From assembly GCA_012515235.1 (NCBI GenBank), contig JAAYYU010000188.1:21232-85231 (forward strand): DNA of 64,000 nucleotides, in the 5' to 3' direction. The position numbers were made by a program, and so were the translations under genes. This document shows positions 36,794-48,294 of the stretch, in pieces (position 1 is the first letter of the stretch; each line of letters starts with the position of its first letter). The stretch comes from Candidatus Anammoximicrobium sp. (GTDB lineage Bacteria > Planctomycetota > Planctomycetia > Pirellulales > Pirellulaceae). The notes below the pieces were generated by a model. It searched no databases. It was not told the origin of the DNA and saw nothing but the letters and a program-made list of their open reading frames with translations.

Positions 36794-36863
36794 GTCAGTG
36801 GTCAGTGGTCAGTGGTCAGTGGTCAGTGGTCAGTGGTCAGTGGTCAGTGGTCAGTGGTCAGTG
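36794..36863. repeat. 7-bp tandem repeat (GTCAGTG x10)
   Basis: Ten perfect consecutive units counted directly. Confidence 0.95.
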
Positions 36864-36880
36864 GTGCCTTCATCCTTCCC

Positions 36881-39598
36881 TCACGCCAGCCGGCTCAGGC
36901 GGCGCAACAGCCATTCCAGGCTCAGGGCGCCGCAAATCAGGGCCATCAGCCATCCCATCAGCCGCCGTTCGAAATCGGGGTCGGGCAGGCCGGGGAGATA
37001 GGTTACCTGGTCCTGCGGCTGCAAGACGTTCACCAGCGGCGGCTGGCTGCCGCTGCGGCCCATCGCCGGGTCGATACCCACATAATACGCACCGCCCGTT
37101 GTTTGGGCCATGTCCAGCAGCAGCGGGTCGTTCCGTTCCGGCTGTTTGATTTCGAGTTCCTCCGCCAGCACGCGGGTTTCACGGACCAGCAACTCGTCCA
37201 ATTCCCCGTGGGGCGGCCGCAGTTCGACGCGATAGTCGCCTTCCAGCACGGCCGTGAACTGGCCGGCGAAGGTTCCTTCGCGAACGCCGCCCTGGACGGC
37301 CCTCAGCGTCAGTTTCACCCGGCTGCCATCCGGCTGGATCAACGTCGCCACTTGCTCTGCCGAGGCGAGTGGCTGGCCCTGGGCGTCGGTCAGCATGGCT
37401 TGGACGGCGACGGTGTCGCCCAGCAGGCAGCGGTCCTTGTCGACCAGCAGCACGCCGTGCCGCGAATCCTGCAGCAGCCGGCCCTGGGCGACCCAGCGGA
37501 TGAGCTTGGTGTAGTAGCGTTCGAAGTAGGCTTCGTCCACCGTGCGCAGCCGCCACATTTCGCCGCTGGCCTGGAAGAACACGCGGCCGGCTCCGTAGAA
37601 ATGCGACGCCAGATAGATCGGCAACTGGCCGTCGATGGCCGTGTTGGGGTCGGAGAAACGGGCGTAAACGCGGGCCGCCGGCTTGGGATCCTTGACCGCG
37701 TAATACCCGAACACGCCCTCGAAGGACGCCCACGCCGCTTCGCTGGTCACGGCCGAGTCCTCCAGCCAGAGGAACTCGGACTCCAGCCCCTCGCGGGCGA
37801 ACTGCAGCGGCCACGGCTCCTCGCCGCCGAACCGGCCTACACCCAGCGTGGCCAGCCCGCTGCTGTAGAAGACGACCGGATACAACGCGCGGATCGTGTC
37901 CAGCCGCGAATCGCCCTGGCGGACGTTCGCCCATTGCGGCGTGTGGACCGGCCCGGCGACGACGATCAGGCCGCCCGCCTTGTCCGCCACCCATTGCTCC
38001 AGACTCTTGATCTGCAGCAGATCCAACCGCGTCCAATCGGGATCGAAGGCCACGATACAGTCGTACTCAAACAACTCTGCGGTGGTTTCGGGGAATTGGA
38101 GCAGCAGTTCGTCCGCTTCCTGCGAGATGCCCTGGACGCCCGTCTGCAGCCAGACGTCCGAGGCGATGTCCTTGTCGCGGTACAGCATGTTCCGCAAGAA
38201 CTGGTACTCGCGGGACGGGCCGCCCGCGATCAGCAGCACGCGCGTCTTGCGGTCCACGACCTCGACGTTGGCTGTCTTGAAATCGTCCCGAGGGTTGCTG
38301 TCGGGCGCCGTGTTCCGGATGGCCAGTTGAAAGGTGCGGCGGCCGGCTTCGTCCGGCGTGACCTCGAACTTGACGGCCACGATTTCGCCTGCGCCGCCCA
38401 GTTCGACGCGGTCCTCCTGCTCGACTGTCTCCGACCTCTCGCGATCCGGCGCGCCGGTGGGCGCGGAAGTGAGACGCACCTCGACCGAACGGCCTGCCAT
38501 GCCGGTGGCCTGGACGTAGCCGGTCAGCGTGAACCGGTCGCCGGGGTAGACCCGCTCCGGAGCCTCCAAGTCCACGACGCGGATGTTCGTCGGCTGGCGG
38601 TCGCTGCCCAGCCCCACCGGGTAGATGGCGATTTCGGCTTGCCGAGCCAGCGCCGCCGCAGCCGTATGCTCGACGCCTTCATTTCGCCGTCCGTCGGTGA
38701 ACACCACCAATCCCGCGATCGGGCCGCCGCGTTCCTTGTTGACCAGATACCGGACGGCGTCGCCCAACCGCGTTTGCAGTCCGCGGGCGGCCAGTTCGTG
38801 TTCCCAGTCGACGTCCTGCGGCTGACGCGATTGGTCCGCGGCCGGCCGCGCGTCGGTGGCTCGGTCCGTCGGCGAACCGGGGGCCAGCGGCGCTTTCCAG
38901 CCGATCATGACCAGGAACCTGACGTCCGGATTGCGGAGGCTGCCCACCGCCAACACGACCAATCCGAGAATCAGCAGGAAAACTCCCGCCGGCAAGGTCC
39001 AGGAGCCTCGCTCCGGGTCGGCGGACCGGCGGACCACGAACAGGAAGACGAGCACGAAGAACAGGCCCGAAAACAGCGCCAATCCGGCCACCGCCGCCGC
39101 TTGGCGCGCCTCGCGCAGCGAGCGCCGGAAGGCCTCTTCGGCCGAAACCTCAGCAGCGTCCGCCTGCTCCGCAACGCGCTGGGCAAACGAAGCTACTTCA
39201 ACCGGCCGGGACGCCTGGTCGAAACGATACACCGCCACGTCGTGCTGTCGGCGAAGCTGTTCCAGCAACGGACCTGCGGCCAATTCGCCCACCACTTGCT
39301 GGATGCGGGTCTTGCCCGCCGGCCCGCTGGACGGCGCACTGTCCTGCAGGCCCATGCTTTGACTGGTATCGACCAGCAGCACGACGCGGCTGTTCTTGAC
39401 CAACTGCCGCTCGGTGCGCTTCTCCAGTCCCAGGAAGTAAAACAGGACGCCTGCCAAAGCCGCCAGCCGCAGGGCAATCAGAGCCCAGGCCAGACCCCGC
39501 GACAGTTCGGCGCTGTCCTTGCGGTACATCCCGATCACGCATGCCAGCACCGCCGCGCAGAAAGCCACCAGCACCAGCCAATGCCACCACTGTGACAT
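36881..39598 (-). CDS. VWA domain / glutamine-amidotransferase-like membrane protein
   Basis: RVVLLVDTSQSMGLQD (MIDAS DxSxS), VLLIAGGPSREYQFLRNML; start at MSQWWHWLVLV (39598). Confidence 0.85.
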   Translation of the reverse strand: MSQWWHWLVLVAFCAAVLACVIGMYRKDSAELSRGLAWALIALRLAALAGVLFYFLGLEKRTERQLVKNSRVVLLVDTSQSMGLQDSAPSSGPAGKTRIQQVVGELAAGPLLEQLRRQHDVAVYRFDQASRPVEVASFAQRVAEQADAAEVSAEEAFRRSLREARQAAAVAGLALFSGLFFVLVFLFVVRRSADPERGSWTLPAGVFLLILGLVVLAVGSLRNPDVRFLVMIGWKAPLAPGSPTDRATDARPAADQSRQPQDVDWEHELAARGLQTRLGDAVRYLVNKERGGPIAGLVVFTDGRRNEGVEHTAAAALARQAEIAIYPVGLGSDRQPTNIRVVDLEAPERVYPGDRFTLTGYVQATGMAGRSVEVRLTSAPTGAPDRERSETVEQEDRVELGGAGEIVAVKFEVTPDEAGRRTFQLAIRNTAPDSNPRDDFKTANVEVVDRKTRVLLIAGGPSREYQFLRNMLYRDKDIASDVWLQTGVQGISQEADELLLQFPETTAELFEYDCIVAFDPDWTRLDLLQIKSLEQWVADKAGGLIVVAGPVHTPQWANVRQGDSRLDTIRALYPVVFYSSGLATLGVGRFGGEEPWPLQFAREGLESEFLWLEDSAVTSEAAWASFEGVFGYYAVKDPKPAARVYARFSDPNTAIDGQLPIYLASHFYGAGRVFFQASGEMWRLRTVDEAYFERYYTKLIRWVAQGRLLQDSRHGVLLVDKDRCLLGDTVAVQAMLTDAQGQPLASAEQVATLIQPDGSRVKLTLRAVQGGVREGTFAGQFTAVLEGDYRVELRPPHGELDELLVRETRVLAEELEIKQPERNDPLLLDMAQTTGGAYYVGIDPAMGRSGSQPPLVNVLQPQDQVTYLPGLPDPDFERRLMGWLMALICGALSLEWLLRRLSRLA

Positions 39599-39692
39599 GG
39601 CTTGCAAGCGAGCGAACTGGTGAAACGTGCTGGCCGTTTCAGCGGCCAGCAGCCAACACGGCGTCGTCAATGCGTTGATCCTTAACCAGGTA

Positions 39693-39767
39693 GGGCGGGC
39701 CAGGTCTTCGCGGCCCACCGGTTCACGTCAAACCCTTGTCGGTGGGCCGCGAGGACTTGGCCCACCC
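39693..39767. repeat. Imperfect inverted repeat (27-bp arms) upstream of the VWA gene
   Basis: GGGCGGGCCAGGTCTTCGCGGCCCACC vs reverse complement of GGTGGGCCGCGAGGACTTGGCCCACCC, 24 of 27 matches. Confidence 0.8.
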
Positions 39768-39805
39768 GACGAATGCCGTTTCCTGCGGCGGACTTCCCTC
39801 GCTCA

Positions 39806-42145
39806 TCATCCTGCCTTTCCCACCGCCGCCCGCGGCGGATGGTAGCTGGCCGAGTAGGCCATGACCTGTTCCAACAACAACAAGCCGATCAAGGCTGCCA
39901 TCAAAAGCAGGCTGCGGTTGTTGCCTTCCGTTCTGGTCCCATCGTACTCGTATTCCTCCGCATGCTTGTAATCAGCCTGGACCGGATCCAGCTTGTCCAG
40001 CAACGGTTTGCCGGCCAGCAGCGCCAAGTCGCCTTCGCTCGGTTCGACGTTCAAGGCGTGCCGCCGCACGTCCGCTTCTCCGGCCAGCGTCACGGGCCAG
40101 ACTTCGTAGACACCGCTGCGGTCCGTCTCGCCGGGACCGTTGGCTCCGCCGTTGCCGATGCGGGCCGTCAGGACCGTCGAATTCGGCCCGGTTTTGGCTG
40201 CGATCCGCTCGATCGCGTTCCGGGTTTCCGACGTGTCGCCCGGCGTCACGAACGTGACCTCCTGGCGGTATTGGTCGGCCTGGATGGCGACCGACACGGG
40301 GCTGCCCACCAGATCCTGCCGGACGGCCCGTTGTGCAAACGCCAAGTACGACTGGAGCTTGAGCACGACGACGACAAAACTGGGATCGTTGCCCCAGTTG
40401 TTCCACACGGGCGCGGCCGTGCTCAGAAACGCCATCACGCGGCCTTCGCCAAACTTCCGTTCCACGGCCAGCGGCAGGCGGTTGCGGAGCGCGGCGGCGA
40501 TCTGGACGGACAAATCCGGGGCCGGCTTCCAATCGTCCGGCGGGCGCAGGAAGCGTTCGACGGTGATCTGGCGAAGAAACGTATTCCGCTCGCCCAGAAA
40601 CACGCTGAACACCGGGTGCTCCGCGGGCTCGATGTCCGGCACTTTCTGCTCGTCATCCATCAGCAAGTCGGCCTCGCGGGCCAGCGGCAGCGGCATCAGC
40701 CCCCGCCCTTCTTTGTACAGTTGATTGGCATAGAAATTGAGGTTCACTTCCGGACCCACGAAGATCGCCAAGCCGCCGCCGCTGCGGACGTACGCTTCCA
40801 GGTTTTCGATCGCCCGATCGTCCAGGCGTGGCACGTCCAGCAGGTAGATCGCCCGGTACTTCTGCAGCATTTCCGGCAGCGTGTCGCGCAGGAAGGCAGG
40901 CGGATTGATCTCCGGCCGCACGCCGGTGTTGGCCCGACCTCCCGGCTCGAAAACCGACTGCAGGAAATAGGCGTGCCGCTGCTGTGGCGACCCGTCCACC
41001 AGCAACACCGGTTCGCCCTCCGGGAAGTCCATCACGCACCAGCGGCGGTTGTCCACGGCGACGGGGTCGTCTTGCAAGGCGGCTTCCACGACGTGCCGGC
41101 CCGGCTTGGGAAACAGCACCTGCACGCTGCGCGTCACGGTCTGGCCCGGCTCGATCTCGTTGATCAAGACCGTCGGCAACTCGTCCACTTTGGGTCGCAA
41201 CTGTTCCGGGGAAGCCGTCTGCTCCAGTTCCGGATCGTAGAAGTTCGTGCGGACTTTCAACTGGACGTTCCGCGCCGTGTCCGGGCCGAAGTTTTTGACC
41301 ATCGCGTTGACCATCAGCGGCACGCCCGCCGCCCGCGTTTCGTTCGCTGGACTCAGCGCGACCACCGCCAGGTTCTGGCGTGCTTCGCGCGCGCAGCCCA
41401 CCAGGTGGATTTCGGCCGGCGACTGCCGGACTTCCCGCAACAACTCCCGCGCCTCGGCGGGACTGTCCCACTGGCCCGTGCGAAAGTCGGACACGACGTA
41501 GACTCGCCGGTTCTCGTTGCGGGCCAGCGAAATCAATTCCTTCAACAGCCGCAGCGCCGGCGCGGGCCCCGAAGCCGCTTCCGTCACGGTCCAGGCGGTT
41601 CGAGTCGCCTCCAGCGCCACGTCGAATCCGGTGTCGACAATCCGGGCGTTGAAGTCCAGGACCTGGTCAAAATCGACGCCGGCTTCCAAGTCCGGAGCGG
41701 CTCGCGCGGCCTGCGAGAAGCGGATCAGCGTGAATTCCTGCGCGCCGCTCTGCGCCGCGGCCGTGATTCGCGCCCCGATCCGCTGGACGGCCGCCGACCC
41801 GATCTCGAAGGCGCTGGCCCCGCCCAACCGGTCGGACATCGAATAACTGTCGTCCAGCAAGACGTAGTGATGCGTCGGCTTGCCGCCCAACAAGTCCAGC
41901 CATTGGCCTCGCGAAATCCACTGGGCCAGCATGGCGACCGCCAACGCCACCGCGGCCATCCGCATCAACAGTAGGATCAGCTGCTTGAGCCAAATCCATT
42001 TGCGGTGCTTCTTGTAGCTCTGCAGCAAGAAATCCATCGCCGCCCATTTCACCCGACGATGCCGCATCATGTTGATCAGATGGATCAACAGCGGCACGAG
42101 CACCAGGAGGAAGCCCCAAGTCAGGGGCTGATGGACGAATTGCAT
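39806..42145 (-). CDS. BatA-type N-terminal domain / VWA protein
   Basis: MQFVHQPLTWGFLLVLVPLLIHLINMMRHRRVKWAAMDFLLQS; YVLLDDSYSMSD. Confidence 0.88.
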   Translation of the reverse strand: MQFVHQPLTWGFLLVLVPLLIHLINMMRHRRVKWAAMDFLLQSYKKHRKWIWLKQLILLLMRMAAVALAVAMLAQWISRGQWLDLLGGKPTHHYVLLDDSYSMSDRLGGASAFEIGSAAVQRIGARITAAAQSGAQEFTLIRFSQAARAAPDLEAGVDFDQVLDFNARIVDTGFDVALEATRTAWTVTEAASGPAPALRLLKELISLARNENRRVYVVSDFRTGQWDSPAEARELLREVRQSPAEIHLVGCAREARQNLAVVALSPANETRAAGVPLMVNAMVKNFGPDTARNVQLKVRTNFYDPELEQTASPEQLRPKVDELPTVLINEIEPGQTVTRSVQVLFPKPGRHVVEAALQDDPVAVDNRRWCVMDFPEGEPVLLVDGSPQQRHAYFLQSVFEPGGRANTGVRPEINPPAFLRDTLPEMLQKYRAIYLLDVPRLDDRAIENLEAYVRSGGGLAIFVGPEVNLNFYANQLYKEGRGLMPLPLAREADLLMDDEQKVPDIEPAEHPVFSVFLGERNTFLRQITVERFLRPPDDWKPAPDLSVQIAAALRNRLPLAVERKFGEGRVMAFLSTAAPVWNNWGNDPSFVVVVLKLQSYLAFAQRAVRQDLVGSPVSVAIQADQYRQEVTFVTPGDTSETRNAIERIAAKTGPNSTVLTARIGNGGANGPGETDRSGVYEVWPVTLAGEADVRRHALNVEPSEGDLALLAGKPLLDKLDPVQADYKHAEEYEYDGTRTEGNNRSLLLMAALIGLLLLEQVMAYSASYHPPRAAVGKAG

Positions 42146-43124
42146 GGGGGTTCGTAGTCAGTTACCGTAGGCCGCTCGCTCCGCGAGCGGGAAGCCGGAT
42201 GTTGATGGACGAATCGCATGGCGGTCAGTCGTGAAACGTCAGTTGCCGTTCGCTCAGTTCTTGTGGTGCATCCCCAGCCGGTTGCTCAGAAACGTGGCCA
42301 GGGCCGCGTCCAGCGGCTGGCTGGTGCGTATCAGGGCGTAATCGACGGTGTGCCCGGCACAGCCGCGGCGGATCCGGGCCAGGAACTCGTTCAGCGCTTC
42401 CAGATAGCCCTCCCGCAACGCCCGCGGGTTGCAGTTCAGGTAGTCCGCCGATTCCAGCCCCTCGAAGCGCGTCGGGCCGGCAAACGGGAAGTCCAGTTCA
42501 TCGTCGTCCAACAAATGAAGCACCAACACGTCGTGCCCCCGCTGCCGCAGCATCTTGAGGCCCCTCAGCGTACCTTCCACGTCGGCCAACAGGTCCGACA
42601 CCAGCACCATCATGCCCCGCCGCGGCAGGCTTTCGGCCGCCGCCCGCAAGATCGAGTACAAGTCCGTCTTGTCACGGGGCTCCGAGACGTTCAAGGATTC
42701 GACGATCGACAGGATGTGATTCTGCTTGCTGCGGCTGGGCACTCGCGTGCGGACCTGGTCGTCAAAAGCCAGGCAACCCACCGCGTCGTGCTGCCGCAGA
42801 ATCAAGTACGCCAGGCTGCCGGCCACCGTACAGGCGTATTCGTACTTGTTCAACGGCCCGCGGCCGTACGCCATGCTGTGGGAGACGTCCACCAGCATGG
42901 TGCAGCGCAAGTTGGTCTCTTCCTCGAACTGCTTGACGTACAGTCGGTCCTGCCGCGCCCAGACTTTCCAGTCCACATAGCGCAGATCGTCTCCGACCGT
43001 GTACTCGCGGTGCTGCAGGAACTCGACCGACTGGCCGAAGTACGGACTGCGATGCATGCCCGACAGGAAGCCCTCGACGACGTGCCGCGCCCGCAGTTCC
43101 AGCCGCGAGATCCGCTGGATCGCC

Positions 43125-44195
<1,071 letters not shown>

Positions 44196-44535
44196 AGTCT
44201 GAATGCCTTTCGTTGGGATAAGTCGCCCTGAATATGCAATGTTGCGTAATTATACCGATGACGGCTGACAAGTGCAGAGCCGCCCTTGCTCCCCGCCCGG
44301 TTCGCGAGCGGGGTCAGCCAGTATTGCTAAAGATACTCCAAACCGCCCAGACTTCCAGTGCGCGGCGGGTCAGGCGACGGGCAAAACGCGCTGACCAGCT
44401 GGGATAAACCCAAGCGTTCGGTTTTGCGAGGGGCATTGAAGTCGCCTTTCCTGGTCGCATATTGTGACACTCCGCTGATCGAACGAGCACAGCAGCAGGG
44501 AATACCAGGCCTACCGAACAAAGGAGACCAGATTC

Positions 44536-47500
44536 ATGCCTACGCGACAGAGAATCACCAGCATCCCCAGCATTCTCCGTTTGCTGGGCGCCGGCCTCGC
44601 AGTCCTGTCCCTGTGCCTCGCGCCGGCTGGAGCGGAAGACGCAAAACGGATCGTTCTGGGGCTGACCGCCGTAGATGCCGACAAACACAACGTCGAATTC
44701 CAGACCTACGACCGGATGATCCCCGTGTACCGGGAGAACGGCATCCGAGCAGCGCTGTTGGAGTCGTCGTTCTTCTACCGCCGCGATGGTTCGGAAGACC
44801 AACTGCTGGAATTGTTGAAGCGGTTTCACGTCGTCCATCTGGTTACGACCGAGGAGGGCGTCACGCGTTTCGACGAAAAACACCGCCGCCGCGCGGATGT
44901 CGTCGGACAGGCGCTGGCGCGGTATGTCGAGCAGGGAGGCGGTCTGTTTGTGCAGCCCCAGCCGGTCCGCTATCCCGGCGACGAAGACGAGTTGTATTGG
45001 AACGCGGTGCTGGCGCCGCTGGGCGCAAAGATCCTGCACGAAGGCGTGTTCGACAAGACGCGGGCCTTCGAGGGCCAGACGCTCGGCCAGGCGACCTTCT
45101 GGAAGACGAGCAACCTCCAGACGCATCCGGTCACCAGGGACGTGTCGTGCCTGGCGCTGCCGCTGCACAGCTACGGCCATTTTCCGGGGCTGGTCGCGAT
45201 GGACTACGCCGCCGAGTGGCAGGTTCTGGCGCGTGGTGAGACCGAAGCGCAAAGCTATCGGTCCAAGGCCGACAACGAGATCGACCTGGACGCGGCCGGG
45301 ACGTACTCGCAAGCGCCCCCGGTGCTGGCCGTGCGCAGGGTGGGCAAGGGACGCATCGTCTGCTACCCGCTCTCGCCGCTGTTCACCGGCTCCAACCATC
45401 GCAACCCGCTCTGGGCCGACATCGTGGAAACGCACGGCGATCGGGCGGCCGGCCAGCCGAGCCAGAGCATGAAGATGCAGATGAACGCGTACCGCTGGCT
45501 GGCCGAGCCGTCCGCCGACTTGAGCGATTTCGGGACCCACGTGGCGGAGCCCTATCAGCCTGTCGAGTTCCCGGCGGCGGTGGAGTGGGACAAGCACCGG
45601 TTTGGTCCGCCGGCCGCGGCGGACGCCGGCGCGACCGGCATACGAGGCATCTTTGGCATGCATTCCTCGTACAGCGACGGCAACGGATCCGTGGTCGAGT
45701 ATGTCTCGGCGGCTAAGGCGGCGGGGCTGTCCTTCATCGTGTTCGCCGACCCTCTGGAACAACTCACCCCGGAAAAACTCGAGCGTCTGAAGGCCGACTG
45801 CGCCGGGGCCTCGCAGGACGGCACCTTTTACGCCTGTCCCGGCCTCGAGTTCACCGACGGCATCGGCAACCGCTGGGCGTTTTGGGGCGAGACGCTCGTC
45901 TGGCCCGAAGCGTCGTTTGCCAGCGGCCGGTTCACCCACGCCCAGTGGGATGGCGAGCGTGTCCGCCATTACGGCAAGTTCGCCGTGGCCTGCCAGTTTC
46001 CCGGCAGCGCGCTGTTGGACTACCGGCAGTTGCGCCAAAACGGCGCGCACCCGGAAAACCTGTGGTGGTTCTTCCACTACCTGCCGCTGGTTTACGAGAA
46101 GGACCGGCTGATTGCGGACAATCAAGCCGACTATCTGTTCGGACTGCACGATTTGCGTTGGGCGGCGGTGGCCTCGTTTACGCGCATCCGGACTCCCGCC
46201 GACGTGGCGGCCGCGGCCGGCGCGTGCTTCACCGGCATGAAAGACCTGGCCAGCGCCAAGGCCGCGCTGAACACCCGCTGCACCGCCCACTGGGCCGGAA
46301 CCCAGGCCGGTCAATACGTGAGTCAAGGCCCGGTCATCGCGGTCTGGCAGGCGACGAATTCGCAGCTGGAGAGCAATTGGCGATATACCCGCGGCGCGCA
46401 GCGCGTTCGGCTGCACTTCGTCGTCCGCTCCGACGCAGGCGTCGCTGAGGTCAGCGTCCTGGACGCCGACCGCGGCCCCCTCCGGCGTTTTCTGGGCCAC
46501 GGCGAAAAAGAACTGTCGCGCGAGTTCGAACTGGTCCACGACCAGCAGCACTGCCTCACGCTGGAGGCCCTGGACACGGCCGGCAAGAAAGCCATCTCGC
46601 AGAACATCCTGATCTACTGCTACAAGGGCGGGCTCTTCCGCTGCGGCGACAATCTGAACATCCTCGGCCCCACGGCCATGTGCTGGCACCCGGACCGCAA
46701 CGAGTTCTTCAACGCGGCCAAGGACTTCCGCAACGGCTCCGATTACTGCCTGCGCGGCTGGGATACTTCGAGCGCCACGCTGGGCGTGCCCACGCCCCAG
46801 GCCCAACTGTGGGACATGGTCCAACTGAAGGAAGTCGAGGGCGGACGTTATCCCGACCGGTATCGCCTGGGAGCGATCGTCGGACGCCGGATGGACGTGG
46901 GCGTCAACAGCTACAACCTGCAGATTGCCACGATGCGCATGACCCGGCTTTCGGAAGCGTTTGACAACCAGCAGCGGCCGACGCCTGCCTTCGCGACGAT
47001 CGCCCGCGACGTGGGCGACCTAGAGTACTTCGACCGCACGCATACGCTGTACGCGCCGATGGAGCGAGTGGACATGTACGTCACCTGGAATCATCGCCGG
47101 GACCGCGAAGGGCGCAAGGACTACCGGGGCGCGATCCTCTGGCACGAAGGCGAGTTCCGTTTCAAGCAGGACGTGACGCTCCAGGGCCCGGTGCCGATTC
47201 CTCTGCTCTGGGACCGTTGCCCGACGGACGTGGCCAAGAACCTGGGCACCACGTTCGTCGTCACCGATGCCGACGGTTCCCTCCGGACCGGGACGGTGCG
47301 CGACGAGAAGCAGCCGGTGCGGAGCCAGGGGCGGATCCGGCCCGGCGGCTACGCGGCGCTGCTGACCACGCCGGTCGGCTATCACGGTTTGCTGGTGCCG
47401 GCGGACATGGATTTCGCCTATCAGGCCGCACTCCCCTCCTATTGGCCCGGACTCGCCGCCGGGCTGGGGCGGGACGGCCAGACGGTGAAGGCCGGTTCGG

Positions 47501-48096
47501 TGCTCAAGTACCGGTTTGGCGTCGCGACGTTTGCGGACGAACAAGCGGGTCCCACGGTTTTGGCGCACACGGCCAAGGCAATGAATCTGGGCGGCGGGCA
47601 CGCGGGCTATCCTGTGGAAATGCAGACAGGCACATTGGAGGATGCGGTTTTCTTCTTCACCGCTCGCGCCAAGGAACATGAAGCGGCGTTTGTCCTGGGC
47701 CCGCAGGCGTTGATGATCGAGCTGCCCGTGCGCGTGCGCGGCCTGGAAAACAACGGCTGCGCCGCCGTGTACAGCGCGCGGCGGCCGTGGTTCCGCTTCA
47801 TCCCGGTCGACGCCGAAGGCACGGCCTGGTTCCAGGAGCCGATCGACGAGAAAAATGAGCTGTGGGTCGGGAATGTGCTGGTGTGCGACAACAAAAACGT
47901 GAGCATCACACTGGTGGTGGACGGCCAGACGCCAGGCCAGCCGCCGTTTGCCGAAGTTCACAACCCGACGGACAAGGACATCGCCGCAACGCTGCGTTCG
48001 CCCGCCCACGCGCCTCTGTTCGGCGGCCTGACCGCCACGGTCAAGGTTCCCGCGGGCGAAAGCGTTCGATTCCCGATCGACGGCAGACAGGAGTGA
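44536..48096 (+). CDS. Large secreted protein with GATase-like N-terminus and degenerate PHP-like domain
   Basis: Signal peptide; GLFVQPQPVRYP; GIFGMHSSYSDGNGSVVEYVSAAKAAGLSFIVFADP...YACPGLEFTDGIGNRWAFWG. Confidence 0.75.
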   Translation: MPTRQRITSIPSILRLLGAGLAVLSLCLAPAGAEDAKRIVLGLTAVDADKHNVEFQTYDRMIPVYRENGIRAALLESSFFYRRDGSEDQLLELLKRFHVVHLVTTEEGVTRFDEKHRRRADVVGQALARYVEQGGGLFVQPQPVRYPGDEDELYWNAVLAPLGAKILHEGVFDKTRAFEGQTLGQATFWKTSNLQTHPVTRDVSCLALPLHSYGHFPGLVAMDYAAEWQVLARGETEAQSYRSKADNEIDLDAAGTYSQAPPVLAVRRVGKGRIVCYPLSPLFTGSNHRNPLWADIVETHGDRAAGQPSQSMKMQMNAYRWLAEPSADLSDFGTHVAEPYQPVEFPAAVEWDKHRFGPPAAADAGATGIRGIFGMHSSYSDGNGSVVEYVSAAKAAGLSFIVFADPLEQLTPEKLERLKADCAGASQDGTFYACPGLEFTDGIGNRWAFWGETLVWPEASFASGRFTHAQWDGERVRHYGKFAVACQFPGSALLDYRQLRQNGAHPENLWWFFHYLPLVYEKDRLIADNQADYLFGLHDLRWAAVASFTRIRTPADVAAAAGACFTGMKDLASAKAALNTRCTAHWAGTQAGQYVSQGPVIAVWQATNSQLESNWRYTRGAQRVRLHFVVRSDAGVAEVSVLDADRGPLRRFLGHGEKELSREFELVHDQQHCLTLEALDTAGKKAISQNILIYCYKGGLFRCGDNLNILGPTAMCWHPDRNEFFNAAKDFRNGSDYCLRGWDTSSATLGVPTPQAQLWDMVQLKEVEGGRYPDRYRLGAIVGRRMDVGVNSYNLQIATMRMTRLSEAFDNQQRPTPAFATIARDVGDLEYFDRTHTLYAPMERVDMYVTWNHRRDREGRKDYRGAILWHEGEFRFKQDVTLQGPVPIPLLWDRCPTDVAKNLGTTFVVTDADGSLRTGTVRDEKQPVRSQGRIRPGGYAALLTTPVGYHGLLVPADMDFAYQAALPSYWPGLAAGLGRDGQTVKAGSVLKYRFGVATFADEQAGPTVLAHTAKAMNLGGGHAGYPVEMQTGTLEDAVFFFTARAKEHEAAFVLGPQALMIELPVRVRGLENNGCAAVYSARRPWFRFIPVDAEGTAWFQEPIDEKNELWVGNVLVCDNKNVSITLVVDGQTPGQPPFAEVHNPTDKDIAATLRSPAHAPLFGGLTATVKVPAGESVRFPIDGRQE

Positions 48097-48294
48097 CGCA
48101 ACAACGGAAACCTCGCTGGGTCGTCCAACGGCCGACGCCATGCGCGATGCGACCGGCGCGGACATCGTCGTCAGCCCCCGCTCGCGGCGTCCGACGCGTT
48201 GGCCAACCGGCGAAGACGCGTTCGGTGATCGAGTGTCGCGTCGTGGTGAAACGCCGTTGGCGACGACGAGGGCATCGAATGGATTTACAACGGT

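Noticed and set aside
36794-36863. Possible CRISPR array
   Set aside because: Perfect 7-bp tandem units with no spacers and no cas genes nearby.
34369-37149. 926-aa plus-strand ORF containing VVSGQWSVVSGQWS repeat peptide
   Set aside because: Antisense to the DUF4175-like gene; the repeat peptide is only translation of the GTCAGTG tandem repeat.
36770-39595. 941-aa plus-strand ORF
   Set aside because: Antisense to the VWA/GATase-like gene, which has MIDAS and TM features.
44314-46824. 836-aa minus-strand ORF
   Set aside because: Antisense to the 1186-aa secreted protein gene.
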